Part shown: in pieces, positions 1 through 12,971 of the stretch | Layout of the letters: the number at the start of each line of letters is the position of its first letter | How positions within the stretch are numbered: the stretch's first letter is position 1 | Assembly (NCBI GenBank): GCA_038277395.1 | Contig: CM076193.1 | Location: 90,287,583-90,351,582, forward strand | Length of the DNA: 64,000 nucleotides | Reading direction: 5' to 3' | DNA from: Dryocosmus kuriphilus | Lineage: Eukaryota; Arthropoda; Insecta; Hymenoptera; Cynipidae | Translations under genes and position numbers: made by a program | Notes under the pieces: model-generated | Databases searched by the model: none | What the model was told of the DNA's origin: nothing | The model's input: only the letters and a program-made list of their open reading frames with translations

Positions 1-795
1 GATTGACGTTCTCGTGCTATGAAAAAAGTCGAAAAACACTGATTAATTTATTATGTCGACGTATATAAAATTTTCAGTATTATTATATTATTCATTTTGA
101 TGCTGGGTACTTACATTTTAATTTGACATAAATAGTTTCAAATATTGCAAAAATCGTGTGTAACAGTAAAGAAGGTAAAGAATGTAAAGAATCAACAGTG
201 CAACAATCAACACGCGCGTGTAAATTATTATTTTAAGGTTATACTCATGGAGCGCCTCTAGCGACCGATCTCGTGCGCAGCGATGGAATTTTGAAGGCAC
301 AATTTTAAATTCATCAATAGGGGGAAAAAACTTCACGAATGCAGACGATCGATAGAATTTTTCGAGAAACCGATCGATGAATTAGAGATCGAGTTAATGC
401 GGTCACATGTTCTATATCATGGTGATTGCTTGGCTTGCATGTTCGTGCGCGTTTTGCGTATTTCAGCTTCACCGACCACCATTCGCGTTCAGTGATTGAA
501 ATAAAATACGCAGATAAAAGACTACCGTCCACACGTGGCGAGATAGTTTTTCTGTAATCTATTCGCGGTGGGCACGAAAATGCGGAATCTGGTGGCCACT
601 TAACGAAGCTCTATATGCAGGCTCGTCATGTTTATTTATCATGTAAAATACAGTCCGATTACTCTAATTTTACGTTTAATTTTTATAAAAAGTTGTGACC
701 AGCGTAAACACCGAGTAAAATATATTGCTTGAGTGTTGTTTTATAATAGCGGTAAGTATTGATTGTTGTAATATTCATACGCAGAGTAGCAATAA
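1..795. other. Unassigned AT-rich flank with a possible splice donor
   Basis: No open frame longer than about 70 codons and no repeat structure is evident. A good donor (gtaagt) stands at 752-757 after a stretch full of stops, so a non-coding 5' exon ending at 751 is possible. No other signal supports it and the N gap hides what follows. Confidence 0.2.
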
Positions 796-1295
796 NNNNN
801 NNNNNNNNNNNNNNNNNNNNNNNNNNNNNNNNNNNNNNNNNNNNNNNNNNNNNNNNNNNNNNNNNNNNNNNNNNNNNNNNNNNNNNNNNNNNNNNNNNNN
901 NNNNNNNNNNNNNNNNNNNNNNNNNNNNNNNNNNNNNNNNNNNNNNNNNNNNNNNNNNNNNNNNNNNNNNNNNNNNNNNNNNNNNNNNNNNNNNNNNNNN
1001 NNNNNNNNNNNNNNNNNNNNNNNNNNNNNNNNNNNNNNNNNNNNNNNNNNNNNNNNNNNNNNNNNNNNNNNNNNNNNNNNNNNNNNNNNNNNNNNNNNNN
1101 NNNNNNNNNNNNNNNNNNNNNNNNNNNNNNNNNNNNNNNNNNNNNNNNNNNNNNNNNNNNNNNNNNNNNNNNNNNNNNNNNNNNNNNNNNNNNNNNNNNN
1201 NNNNNNNNNNNNNNNNNNNNNNNNNNNNNNNNNNNNNNNNNNNNNNNNNNNNNNNNNNNNNNNNNNNNNNNNNNNNNNNNNNNNNNNNNNNNNNN
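796..1295. other. Assembly gap (500 N)
   Basis: Exactly 500 N, the usual placeholder for a gap of unknown size. It removes the outer end of the foldback element that begins at 1296, so that element's left terminus and target duplication cannot be seen. Confidence 0.99.
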
Positions 1296-1653
1296 AATAG
1301 CAGAAAGACTTCAAATATACATGTAATGAAGTCTTGAATTATTTAATCACTATGTTTTTTCAGGAATTCTTATGAAATGTTTTAGACAATCTGATTCTAC
1401 AGCCAGTAAATTATAAGACACTGGAGGTTTGTAAGGTTGAAATATATTGGATATATGTGCATGGGATTTTGAGGTTAGATTAATATCTATTACTTTCAAG
1501 TCAGTTTATATTATATCTATGTTTTATTTTTCAATTGAATTTAAATATTCTAAAGTTGAAATGATAATAAAATTATAACTATTTTTAATTTCTTAAATTA
1601 ATCAACATTTTTACTTTATACTTACCCTCTGATGGAAAAAATTTCTACGAGAA

Positions 1654-1983
1654 ACCACAGCGTTCTACGAAAACATCATTTTTATAGATGTTTGTAAAAA
1701 ATTGTAGATTTTTAAATAATTTATCATGAATATTTGTAGAAATTCGTATATTTCTATAAACAGCTATGAAAAATGAAGACTGTATTTTGTTGTAGATTGT
1801 CATAAATTTTCTTAGTAAATCTTTATTTTTCATATAACATCATAAAACCTCATAATTATTCTTTACACATTTTTATTGTTCATAAAAATTTGTACTTTTT
1901 AAACCAAAATTTTTTTAAAATCTACAATTTTTTACAAACATCTATAAAAATGACGTTTTCGTTAGAACGCTGTAGTTTCTTTT
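1654..1983. repeat. Inner hairpin nested in the foldback
   Basis: The block 1654-1715 (accacagcgttctacg followed by catcatttttatagatg) is complementary to 1917-1980 (caaacatctataaaaatg, then aacgctgtagtttct). It is a separate MITE-like hairpin of about 330 bp between the longer arms. No target duplication is clear. Confidence 0.6.
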
Positions 1984-3227
1984 GGTAGTAAGCGTTAAAT
2001 TCAGAAGAATTAAACATTTTTATTCCGATGAATACGCGATTTTGCCTCTGTCTAAAAATCCCCCAACGGGAAAAGAAAAAGTGCAAATCCTATTCCCCTC
2101 AATCGGCTTAGTAAAATTTAACGGAAGTGTATTAAAAAGAATGAAAAAGTAGAAGAATCTAAAAGAAGGAACAGAAAAGCTTAAAATAATTTCACTTTGC
2201 GAGAACGCTATATCGAATTGAAATTTATGGATTGTTTTCACATTAATAAATATTTTGTGTTATATTGTCATTTTTAATAATTAAAGTTTATTTTTAAAGG
2301 ATTTTTTTACTATTAATTATTTATTTTTTCACATATTTCAATAACATTTGTAAATAATTATCCTTTACTTATAATGCAAGGAAAATTATTATAATTATTA
2401 AAAATAATTATACCTTATTATTATCAATTATCATTACTAATTACTAGGACATATTTATGATGCATTTATTTAACCTACTTTTTTCATTATTAAATCGTTT
2501 TGTAACTTATAGATTCAGAAAATATTCAAATTTATATTTACTTATATTTTAGTATTTTATTTAAACGTGTTAAAAAATGCATTAGTCTCTGCTAACATTG
2601 AGGAGAATACATTACAAATGAAATCTATTCAAATGTGTGAATTAAAATAATTTTAATTCGTGAGAGGCAGACTCGAATTGATTAGAATTAAAATTTCAAA
2701 ACTTATATTCCACATGAAGGAAATAAAACAATTTATTACCCATATTTTGTGAACTAATTAGAAGGAATTAAATAAACTCAAAATATGAACACTTTTGCGG
2801 AATACAAAACATTTCTGTGATGTGTGCCTGCCGGTACAATTAGAAGGAATTAAATATATTGAAAAAAACGTTCTCTTTTTGGGAATAGGAAACTAAGCGG
2901 CGGTCGCTATGGAAATAGAAGTGAATTAGTTTCGGAGATATCCTATTCTTATAATAGAATTTTAGACAGATGGAAACATCGCGCATTCAAAAGAATAAAA
3001 TAGTCTTCACTTTTACTCTCAAATCTGAAAATATTAATTTTTCTCTATTCAACGCTTATTACCGGGCTGGTAGAAATTTTTTTTCCATCAGAGGGTAAGT
3101 ATAAAGTAAAAATGTTGATTAACTTAATAAATTAAAAATTTATTTTTAAAAATTTATTATCATTTTATATCATTTTAACTTTAGAATATTTAAATTCAAT
3201 TGAAAAATAAAACAGATATAATAAAAA

Positions 3228-3544
3228 TAGAGGTGTGCAGTATATCGGATCGAATGTTTGAAGCCGATTCGCCTTGGACCGTTTCAGGGGAAATCGGTTT
3301 CGAATATTCGATCCGATCGAAATCGGTTTTCTAAATTCGACAACCGATCTACATTATTTCAGACGTATTTTATTTAAAAACGAACTAAAAATTTTCGATT
3401 TCATAAAATCCTACTTTTCAAGTGATTTAAGTCGGTTTTACGTTAAAAAAATTAAATTAAACTTCGAAAAATCCAACTTCTTAAGCGTGACCGAATGGAT
3501 TTGAATTTGCATTGGCAATCCGATCAACTGAGTGCACACCTCTA
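3228..3544. mobile_element. hAT-type MITE with 8-bp target duplication
   Basis: Terminal inverted repeats tagaggtgtgca and tgcacacctcta bound 317 bp, flanked by identical 8-bp duplications aataaaaa (3220-3227 and 3545-3552). An 8-bp duplication with this kind of terminus indicates hAT mobilisation. The older foldback arm continues on both sides, and its mirror arm near 1515-1530 shows the empty site. The 76-codon frame inside has no recognisable product. Confidence 0.85.
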
Positions 3545-3884
3545 AATAAAAACTGACTTGAAAGTAATAGATATTAATCTAACCTCAAAATCCCATAAAT
3601 ATATATCCAATATATTTCAATTTTAAAAACCTCCAATGTCTTATAATTTACTCGCTGTAGAATCAGATCGTCTAAAACTTTTCATAAGAATTCCTGAAAA
3701 ACATAATATTAAATATTTCAAGACTTCATTACGTGTATATTTGAAGTCTTTCTGCTACATTTGAAAAATTCATATTTGGCGCCTTTTTCTTCTATGCTAT
3801 TTTCATTATCAAGTATTAGACCAATGAGAACAGAGGTGAAAATGTAACGTCAGCTAACTTCTCACGTTAACGCAGATTTGATTA

Positions 3885-4035
3885 AGGGTGCCATCCCATG
3901 ACTTCAGAAAACGCAAAGCAGAAAACTGACAGCCAATTACAGAAGATCTTAAAATTTCTTTCTTCCTGAAAGTGTTCTCTAATTGGCTATTCGTTTTCTG
4001 CTTTGCGTTTTCTGCCATCCATGGGACGGCACCCT
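3885..4035. mobile_element. Short MITE
   Basis: A 151-bp element with long inverted termini: agggtgccatcccatg at the left, catgggacggcaccct at the right, with further pairing of cagaaaacgcaaagcag and its complement inside. It encodes nothing. The flanks (tta and aaa) give no clean target duplication, so the superfamily is open. Confidence 0.75.
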
Positions 4036-4380
4036 AAAAATGAAAAATCAACTCCATCCTCCAAATGCCTTCAAAGGCTTCAAGGTCGAAACCGATCAAT
4101 CGCGAACTCGAAGTCGGTTATCGTTGGCAATTGCAGCAATCGCTCGCGTTCGTGCATTTTCGGCTTACACGAGCAGCTTGTAACAAGCACAATTCACCGA
4201 CTTACCATTCGTTTGAGTTCGTGCATTTTCGACTTTACACAAAGCGGCTGGTGGAAACTGTAATGGGAGAAACGAAGAAACCTAGTTCCTTGTCTCACGC
4301 ATTACTTCGTCGCGGTGGCGGGGCTATCCCCACCAAGTTGCCTTGGACTCTTTCAAATACCCGAGGCCTGGTCCAAAGTA
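4036..4380. other. Unassigned GC-richer flank of the hAT insertion
   Basis: Overlapping frames of 66-124 codons exist on the plus strand but none resembles a known domain, and the longest (4065-4439) runs into the hAT end. The sequence resumes at 15905 after the hAT element, so this was continuous DNA before insertion. Confidence 0.3.
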
Positions 4381-4599
4381 GGGAAGGGCAGCGCCGGCCC
4401 GAGCAATCTTGGCGCCCTAGGCGAAAAATAAAACACTAATGTAAACAGATTAAGTGTGTAATTTTTAATCAAATAATTAGAGCACAGATATTATTTATTT
4501 TTATAAAGGAGAGTATATACATTATACACCTTCTTTTGCTGTATGAAAGACTGACATATGAAAACTTTTAAAAAGAATACTAAATATAGCATAGTTATA

Positions 4600-7103
4600 T
4601 GTAAGATTTATTTTTCTTGCCTTGATCTTAGCAAAATTGTAAACGATCTCCTTTAAATCAATTGTTTCAGCTATTTCTTTTTCTATAGATAGTCATTGTA
4701 GAGCGTAGATACGTTTAATTTAGAAAAACTGCGCTCACCACTGGCCACAGACACAGGAAGAGTAAGCGACACCCTTATTGCATTTACTAAATTAGGTGCG
4801 CTATCTACAGGCCCATTTTCACAAATGTAATTTAAAAATTCTTGTGGCGTAGTGTTATTTGGTATTCTTCTTGCAATAGCTTGTAATTCGCTGCATAACT
4901 CAGTTGCATCAACATCCTTAGTCTACATGACTAAGAGATTCTTCCAACTTTACAGTGTTCCAGAACAGCTTTGGAAGTTTATTCTGCATCTCATGAACGT
5001 TATAGACATCCAAAAACATGGTTAATATTTTTTATCTGAGTAAACCTCTCATCGATTGAATTTATTGTGGTATCCAGCACGGCAAAATACAAATCAATGT
5101 TGAACTAGTTTTTCTCGTCATGTATAGGCTCATCTTCCGCTTCATAACTAAACTGCTTTTTCTTTTTTCTTAAGTAGACTAGCTTCGATTCTGATGCGAA
5201 TGATGCGGGAATATTGGCTTCTTCTGAAATTCCTCTTGCTTCTAACAGCATTTTTTCGAATCCAAAATCACTTCTACAGCTTTAAAGAAAGGTTTTTGTT
5301 TTTAGGAGAGCATTTGTAGCAGCGTTAAAATCAAATTCTTTTGATTGAAGAAGTTTGCTAGTCAAATTAATGTCGAACAAAATATTGTACCATACAACAA
5401 GAGAAGCAATAAACTTGAAATCCGCGATTTTTTCAGCAATAGACTAAGCCTCAATTCGCGTTTGATTTCCAGATGAACAATCAAAATATGATCTTCGTAA
5501 ATGTCCATGAGCGCATCATGCACATCAGCTAGTTGGTAACGTAATGGACGCAAGGCATCAATCCAACTTTCCCATCTTGTATCGCTCAGTGGTTTCAGTC
5601 TCAATCTACGCGCATAACGCAATAGGACTTCCCAACGGAGGGTTGGAAAAATACACATATATATTTTGTACCAAGTTAAAAAAGGATGTAGCTGCCAGAC
5701 AACATTTAGCAGCATCATTCACGACAAGATTGTGTGTGAACTGCATGGTACAAAAAAAGCGCGTGGATTTATATCCAAAATCCTTTGTTGAACACCACTG
5801 TGCTTACCTTTCATGTTACTTCCATTGTCATAGCCTTGACCACGTAAGTTTTCTAATGGGAGAAACATCTCATTTAATGATCAATAATTTTTTCAGTTAA
5901 GTCAGCGCCAGTAGTGTCTGAAAGAGGAATAAACCCTAAAAAATATTCTTTGATTTCACTCTTACATTTATGTTCTTTATTATCATCATTAGTCGCTTTT
6001 AAAATTCGAGCGATGATGGTCATTTGTTCAACATGACTTACGTCAGGTGTGCAATCTAGAATTATTGAATAATATTTAGTAGAATTAATAGAAGCCAGTA
6101 TCTTCTCCTGGATATTTTTAGCTAAAAGACTGATCAATTCATTTTGGATACATTTTCCGAGGTAATGAATATGAATACCTTTGTTACAATGTTTTTTAAA
6201 GATGTTCATGCATTATATGATCAAACAACGCCAGATATTCAAACATTTTTAAAAGTTTCCATTGTCAGGAGTAAATATTTTGTCATGTGTTCCACGAAAA
6301 GGTAAGGTTTGGCTTCCTAGAACTCTCAATAATGCAATTAACCATTCAAGAATCTGTCGCCAGTATTTTTCCTCGTCCCTTATTAATCGTAAATTTTCCT
6401 CATCGATAATTTTATGAGTCTTCAATCTAATTTCTAACTCTTTCCACTCTTGGTAATGTCCTAAATGGCTACTGCTTTTCTCGTGATTTGATAATATCAT
6501 AGATATACTCCTCCAGTCATTCACCCCTTTGTTACAAAGAGCGGATTTTCCGTCTGTGGAAAATAGCCTAAAACAGAAGCAGAATACTGCGTCTCTTGAA
6601 ACTGAATACTGCAGCCATGAACGAGACACACATTCACCATTGACTAGTTTTCTCTTATAGTGCACTGTAGAAAACTTTCTTCGATTGTTATCTAATCGGA
6701 GGACGATATTTTGCACTTGATCTGGCCCGTCTCCACGAGAATTTGCCGCAGATGATCCGTAGACATCACACGTTGCAGGATCACTGAGATTCAAAACAGG
6801 ACCAGAAGCACTTTCTATGATCTCTTTTTCAAATTTTTGACCCTTACTTCTTTCACTATGTTGTGGGATATTTTCTATTGCTGAAAATAATGCAAGATTT
6901 TCTGTCGTACAACTTTCTGTCGGGGGATTATTTGTTTCTTCTCTAATATCATCATCTGTACTTTTGCCTGGTCGTGGTTCTTGAAGATTTGGACGAAGAT
7001 ACTTCTTAAATGTCTCTGCTTGCTTTTCTAACGATAATAAGTGTTTCTCTAATTTTCTCTTGCGAAATTGTGCTCTAGACAATTTTTTTCTGTCATCTGC
7101 CAT
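4600..7103 (-). pseudogene. hAT transposase, ZMYM1-like (TTF zinc finger, DUF4371, hAT dimerisation)
   Basis: The minus strand encodes a transposase of the hAT class related to the zinc-finger MYM-type 1-like family, which cuts and pastes DNA in the nucleus. The first segment (7103-6249, 284 residues) has a basic N-terminus with a short coiled stretch, then a TTF-type zinc-finger region with FCFCFRLF and LGHYQEW. The next (6209-5874) matches the DUF4371 core around YYSIILDCTPD. The third (about 5718-5362) carries DTRWESWIDALRPLRYQ. The C-terminal dimerisation motif SVASGERSFSKLN lies near 4700-4760 and ends in a stop. Frames change between segments and several stops interrupt, so the gene is dead in this copy. 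Family identity is confident; exact exon boundaries are not. Confidence 0.8.
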
Positions 7104-9335
7104 GTCTCAAGAATTAACGGAACCTGGAAAAAACATTTTTACTGAAATATATCATTTCAAACAATTATATAAATCTATTTTAAAAACGTTTGAAATAAAA
7201 TACTAAAAATTTTTCAAATTTCCTTTAGGAAAGTACAAATTTGAATTTTCTATAATCTTGTTCAGCATAAATATGCTGAACAGGATTAGAGCATATTTTT
7301 TTATCTAAATTAGTTTTTCTAAAAACATTAAAAATAATATGCATTCAAATAATACGATTTTTTATATTATTTGGAGAATGAAATTAACAATAATTTGCAA
7401 ACTACTTCTACTTATACTTAAGTTCCGAATAATTTGAAAACAAATCAATAATGCCTAAATAAAAATTTCGATTTCGACTCGGGTAAACATTATATATTTA
7501 TTTTTAAAAACTAAATGTAATTTTATACAATCTGTACATATAATAAAACAGTAGGAACGAAAGGAAAAAGAAAATTCATTAGGCTAGGTATATACAATAG
7601 GCAAGGCAACAGAAATGATAAATAGCATTTTTTACATTTTTATTCGTCTTTCGGTCTGTCTGTCATCTGTCGGTACTTCTCGTTATGCTTTAAACACACA
7701 CATTTGTGATTAGTATGACAAAAACTGTAACGTGTTTTGTATATGACAAAAACTACAAGAAATGCCGTGTTCTTTTATGTTTATGGTAATAATAAATAAC
7801 TTCTATAAGCTCATATGCCTATAGGTCAAAATGCATAGTGAAATTATATAATAATACACGACATACTTAGTGTGGGTCGGTCGGTGATTGCAATTATTAT
7901 TATTATGCACGATGATCACTGTCTGTGGCGGCAGTTTGTCCACCTTCATCTTTATCGACTAACCACGGACATGGGACTCAGCCCAAATTTTGGAGAGACT
8001 ATCTCAATGGTTCTACAAATCTCGCTAGATGGTGCTGGCATCGATTGTGTGAAAAATATACGCAGGGTTCGGCAATAAAACACGGCACATTTGTGCAGGT
8101 TTTTATGTGGGAGGGTGTGGAGATATCATATCTTAGTTCCCTGAACTCACCCAAGAGTGAGCTGATCCAAAAATTAGTTGCTGCGAAAAAAAATACATTG
8201 AGTTTCATGCCCGTGCGACTAACCGCGTGTAATGGGCAACTGCATTGAAATCGGTGTATTTCTCTTGTAGAATCTTTTCAGCTTAATTCCCATTGGTTGT
8301 TGGACCTTCCTCTTCCGTTGATTTGATCGATGGAAATCGAGAGCCGGGAAAAAGGGTTTAAATTCACAATAATGACACAGAGTTTAATTAACAAACGATA
8401 TTTATTTAAATACGCATTAAATGTTTGGTTTAATATTTTATATTTAAAGACTCTGCCATCGAGAATCTACACATAATTTAACAATGTTATTTATTCACAG
8501 ATAGTTATTAATTAATAATCGCGATTGATAATTATTATTAGTTCCCGATTTATACAGCACTACCAACTTGAACGGTCTATTAACAAGAGTTCGTTTCTAC
8601 ACCGTGAAATATTCTAAGTCCGAAGACTAGAAAACCGAATATTTTCTAAGTCCAATCTCGAATTAAATCCCGGGGCTTGTAACACTTTCACTGGAGAGTC
8701 GCGGGTTTAGGTCTAAGCTGGTAGTAAAATCGGCGGAGAACTAACTTCTCGCTCTTGAGAAACCACAGTCGTACCCTCGGCAAGGGTGAGAAGTCGTGGT
8801 GGGATAACCCCACGAACTTAACTCTATCCAATAGAACCAAAAAGGGGACGAATTTGTCGTTCTTTTTAGCCAATACTAATCTGATTTGAGATACGAAATA
8901 TATGCCCCCGCGTGCTCACCAGTTTAATCTAGTTTCGACAAGTTTAAGCGTGTAACCGCCAACGGTCTCACGATTCCAGATTTCTAATTATTCTGTGACA
9001 TGTTTACGATCGTAGGGGTTGAACCTTCAAGCGTTCCCGCCACGACATCCAGGCGCCGTCGCATGCTTCCCTCTTGGTTTGGAGCCGACTAAATTAACCC
9101 TAAGCTTTTCAATTTCACGCGTGATTGCGCGTGTGCTCTATAAAACTAGTTACCATATCTAGTTACCATAAGTTGGTGACGGTTTGCAACTTAATATTTA
9201 ACTTATAGTTAATAAATAATTATATACGTGTGGTGATGTATGATTTGCGTCGCTAATTCTAAATTCATTACGCGCTAAAATTCGAGTTGGCAGACATATC
9301 ACGTGACCGCCACCATTATGGTTTGTGAAGTTACG
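7104..9335. other. hAT interior without recognisable gene
   Basis: The stretch 7104-7860 is AT-rich, upstream of the transposase start, and presumably holds its promoter. The stretch 7870-8250 is less AT-rich with overlapping frames (to 107 codons) that match nothing known. The stretch 8640-9200 has higher GC and no coding pattern. It could be a solo LTR or another insertion, but no matched termini were found. Confidence 0.35.
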
Positions 9336-9552
9336 TATAGGCCAGCGCACACACTTTTGCATAGCGCATAACGCATAACGCATAAGGCTCTCGACCAATC
9401 ACGAGCCTCCATTTCAATCCCCCACCTTTCTCACCGCTTGGTCTTATGCAGCCTGCATAGCGTGTCGAAAATTCCATAAGGTTGAACTTTCTATGCGTGC
9501 ATAACGCCTTGTGCAAGTCTTGTGCAGGATTTTTGTAAAGTTTGAATTTGAA

Positions 9553-10914
9553 ATGTCAAACGATCACAACGCGTATTCGAAGAAAAATAGTTATTTTATT
9601 AGTGAAGTCAGTGATTCAGTTATGGATGAAGCCGAAGCCTTTTACAGTCAGCAAGATGTTGAAGAGCCGGAAGAAATGCTGATTACGCTTGTACAAAATT
9701 ATCCCCATTTATACAACAAGGAGGACAGAGACTTCAAAGATGCAGCCAAGAAACAAAATAGTTGGCGAGAAATCGCTTCTATTCTTTCTGTTGACGGTAA
9801 GAATCTAATTTTTATTTAATTCTATATTATTTTTAAACGAAATGGCGAAATTTATAACCTTAAATTAAACGTGCGCGTCCTATATTTTTTCCACATAGCG
9901 TCCATAATTTTAATGGACTATAACTTCGTACTTGACTTTTTTGCGTTTCTTGCAGTAATTCAATCTAAGTGTCTAAATGTCCGGCACTTGATATAACTAA
10001 TATTAAAATTTTAAAAAAATGGCACATTTACTTTTTTAGAGGAAACGTGTGTGAAAAGGTGGACTCGCTTGAGAGAACGTTTTTCGCGAGAGAAGAAGGC
10101 GCAAGATGAAGAAACGACGACCGGCAGTGGAGCATCCAAACGAAAGAAATTTATCTACTATGATAATATGATGTTCCTGAATGAATTCATAAAAAGAAGG
10201 AAGTGCGTATGACAATTCTAAATACTCCATTATATTACATTTTATATTTTACACTTACACTTACACTTTCTTTTTCAGAACTTTATGCAATTTAAAACCA
10301 GCCAAAGCGCAGCAGTTGGCCCCGTCGACCCCGGCAAAATCAGTTTTCATCAAGAAAACGTAAATAAAAAATTAATTTATAAAATGTATAAAAATTTAAA
10401 AACTTGAAAAACATGTTAATTGTTTTTTTTTGTTCTCAGGAATTTTTCTGGTGATCCGGGTGCTACTTTCCATTCCACAGTACACCTAAAACAAGAACAG
10501 TTATCAGAAGAAGCTAATTTTCCTGAACATTCCAGTTCCTTAAGTGATGGGCAAAGCACTTCAAGTGATGGGCAAGGCAGTTCCTCAAGTAATGGGCAAA
10601 CCATTCAAGTACCAAATGAAGCTCAGATTAGTGACGTCGAGGATTCTATAATGAACCGAAGTTTCAATAAACGGCACCTCTCAAAGAAAAAATCATCAGC
10701 AAAAGATGATTGCATAGAAATTGCGCTCACGAAAACGATGTCAATACTGGAAAGTAGATTTGCATCACCATCCAATTCAACTTCATCAACGGCGCTTAAT
10801 CCTCAAGTTTCAGAAGATACAGCATTCTGTCAATTGCTGTTGTCAAAGCTGACAAACACACAAGAACCTGAAAAGTCCACATTGAAAGAAGGCATCTTAA
10901 GATTAATGTACTAA
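9553..10914 (+). CDS. Harbinger MADF-BESS (Myb/SANT-like) accessory protein, four exons
   Basis: Exons read as 9553-9796, 10040-10202, 10279-10359 and 10440-10914. They join without a stop into a 320-residue protein. Donors are gtaaga, gtgcgt and gtaaat, and every acceptor is AG after a pyrimidine tract. Residues about 40-135 form a MADF domain: LVQNYPHLYNKEDRDFKD, then NSWREIA, VKRWTRLRERF and a FLNEFI end. A Ser/Gly-rich linker with a repeated SSSDGQ pattern follows. The C-terminus (AFCQLLLSKLTN...LKEGILRLMY) resembles a BESS interaction motif. In PIF/Harbinger elements this protein is known to help the transposase enter the nucleus and bind DNA. The start ATG at 9553 is preferred over an upstream in-frame ATG at 9511 because it begins the conserved acidic N-terminus; this is a judgement. 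Confidence 0.82.
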
Positions 10915-10959
10915 ATTTTATGGACTTTGTTGAATATTAGATATGTACCCTACTGAAAA

Positions 10960-11095
10960 AACCGACGTCGTATCCTAATAGGATGCTAACAGGATCTTAT
11001 TTATTTTACGAAAGGTTTTTTAAATAAAATTTCAGAATAAGATCCTATTAGGATCCTATTAGGATCTTATATATATATATATATATATATATAGA
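10960..11095. repeat. taggatcctat inverted repeats and (TA)n tract
   Basis: Several copies of taggatc/gatccta occur in both orientations around an AT-rich loop, followed by a TA dinucleotide run at about 11069-11092. It lies between the two Harbinger genes. It may be a small degenerate MITE. Confidence 0.5.
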
Positions 11096-11264
11096 TATAT
11101 ATAGTCTGTTCAACGAAAGCATGTTCGCGATATTTCGAAAACTATTGGAGATTGTTAAACGTTAACAAAACAAACAAGTACAATAAAAATAAACTTCAGT
11201 TCATTATATTTGTGATTTATTATACACACATATATATACATTAGGCGTGCACAATGTTTTATAA

Positions 11265-11437
11265 AAATTAGAGTAATAGTGTACAAATTCAAAATAGAGT
11301 AATAGTGTACAAATTCAAAATAGAGTATAGTATACAAATTCAAAATAGAGTACAGTGTACAAATTCAAAATAGAGTATAGTGTACAAATTCAAAGTAGAG
11401 TATAGTGTACAAATTCAAAGTAGAGTATAGTGTACAA
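11265..11437. repeat. Minisatellite, about 25-bp unit, seven copies
   Basis: Units of the form agagtatagtgtacaaattc plus aaa(a/g)t repeat head to tail with few changes and stop three bases before the stop codon of the Harbinger transposase (minus strand). It would lie in the 3' UTR of that gene. Confidence 0.85.
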
Positions 11438-11439
11438 AA

Positions 11440-12893
11440 TTATACGCTATCACGATTTTGGCCTCTCCTGATATAGTCATATTGCCATGGAACTTCACCA
11501 GCTCGTGTGGTGAAATACTCTGCCAAAATGTCTCGATTTTTATACGCTACTTTGGTGGAGTTATGCATTGTGGTTGGGCAGAGGTCCCTCAACGCTGTAG
11601 ATCTCTGCTGTTGGCGCCATTCTCCCGGAATTATATTTCCTTCTGTGTTTTCTGTGTCGACAAAAGTAGGAGGACAATACACTTCGTCTCCATCAGATCT
11701 GAGAAAATTGTGTAAGCATACCGTTGCCATTATGATGCTGTCCACATATTTTGGATGCTTACTGATAGATTTTTGGTACACTTGCCAACGTGCAGACAAA
11801 ATGCCAAATGAGTTTTCGATTATACGCCTTGCCCTGGATAATCTGAAATATAGAATTTATAATATAAACAAAGACATATAAAAATCAATGCAATTATTTT
11901 ATGCTACTTTGATGATAATTAACTTACCGATAATTGAAAATTGTTGACTTTTCGTCCGTGTTTCTTCCAGCGAAAGGTCGCATCAGTCGTGGGCTGATGG
12001 GAAAACCTGAATCTCCAATGAAAAAACACGGCAACTGCTTGTTGCTGCCAGGAAGATTGGACTTTCCTTTTGGAAGATTTAGAGTACCATTCTCCAATGC
12101 CGAATGGATTTCAGATGCTGTAAAAATACCACCATCACTGTTGCCTCCGTATCCTCCCACATCTGCTAACGTAAATTTGTAGTTGTGGTCGCAGACAGCC
12201 AGTAATACAATACTGTACGTTTGCTTATAGTTGTAGAAAACTGATCCAGAATTTGGAGGGGCTCTAATCACCACATGTTTCCCATCTATTGCTCCGCAAC
12301 ACAATGGGAAATTCCAATTCCTTAGGAAACCATCGCATATCCTTTTCCAATCTTCCTCTGTTGGTTTCGGAAGCTCTGTTGGCTGCAATACATTTACGAT
12401 TGCTTCGCAGGTTTCGTTGGCAATTTTTCTTACAGTTGATTCTGCACATCTAAAGGCGAATCCTAAGGACAATATTTGATCACCAGTTCCCAAGTATCTA
12501 AAAAAATATACAAAAACGTTAATAAATAAATTAAAAGGTTTAGAGCTTCCGGATGAAAAAAAACAGTTACCTTAAAGTTATCGCTAATCTTTGTTCGGGC
12601 TGGATTGCCCTATGATTCGACCTCATTAAGGAAGGACGCATCAATTTCAGCAACTTTTGAAAACTTTCTGGAGACATTCTTACATATCGATAAAAAAGAT
12701 CGTGATCACGTTCTATCAACTCTTGAAAAAGGGTACTATAATCGCCGTATATGGGACGCTGCAGATTGATGGGCCTAGACCACCATCGACGATTCAGCCA
12801 CCTTTTGTGTCGTCGCCTACGTTTCTTTAACCTCAAGGCTGCCAAGATTACAACTTGCGACGCGCACAAAAGAAGTTCGTCGTCCTCATTCAT
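11440..12893 (-). CDS. PIF/Harbinger DDE transposase, three coding exons
   Basis: Minus-strand coding exons 12893-12571, 12497-11928 and 11842-11440 join in frame into 431 residues. Introns have GT donors (gtaactg, gtaagtt) and AG acceptors. This is the nuclear DDE_4 nuclease (PF13359 family) that excises and inserts the element. Visible motifs: GAIDGKH (catalytic D179), LADVGGYG (D220), GDSGFPISPRLMRPF, and ENSFGILSARW (catalytic E307); all three acidic residues are present. Basic residues 21-40 may serve nuclear entry or DNA binding. The frame extends upstream to an ATG at 12971, but a pyrimidine-rich acceptor ending at 12899 just before ATG 12893 suggests a 5' UTR intron, so the shorter start is chosen. 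No stop or frameshift is seen. Confidence 0.88.
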
Positions 12894-12971
12894 GACTCCT
12901 GCAAAGAAAATCATAGTCCGTGAAATACCAGGATTATACGGGTCAACGAGGAAGCCGAATCGAAATTGCAT

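Larger units (their letters stand above)
1296..3766. repeat. Foldback (inverted-repeat) element
   Basis: The sequence 1296-1650 returns in reverse complement at about 3080-3766. Matching blocks include agaaagacttcaaatata at 1303 with its complement near 3740, and the block around 1487-1510 with 3551-3575. The right arm is interrupted by a hAT MITE at 3228-3544. The 1.4-kb centre is AT-rich, non-coding and contains a second hairpin. No transposase is encoded. The left end lies in the N gap, so superfamily and target duplication are unknown. Confidence 0.8.

Noticed and set aside
725..1337. Frames of 179-192 codons across 725-1337
   Set aside because: They consist almost entirely of N.
4065..4439. 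124-codon plus-strand frame
   Set aside because: It crosses the hAT insertion boundary and has no recognisable content.
7872..8248. Overlapping plus-strand frames of 68 and 107 codons
   Set aside because: No domain, no codon bias and no splice support; they overlap each other and a minus-strand frame.
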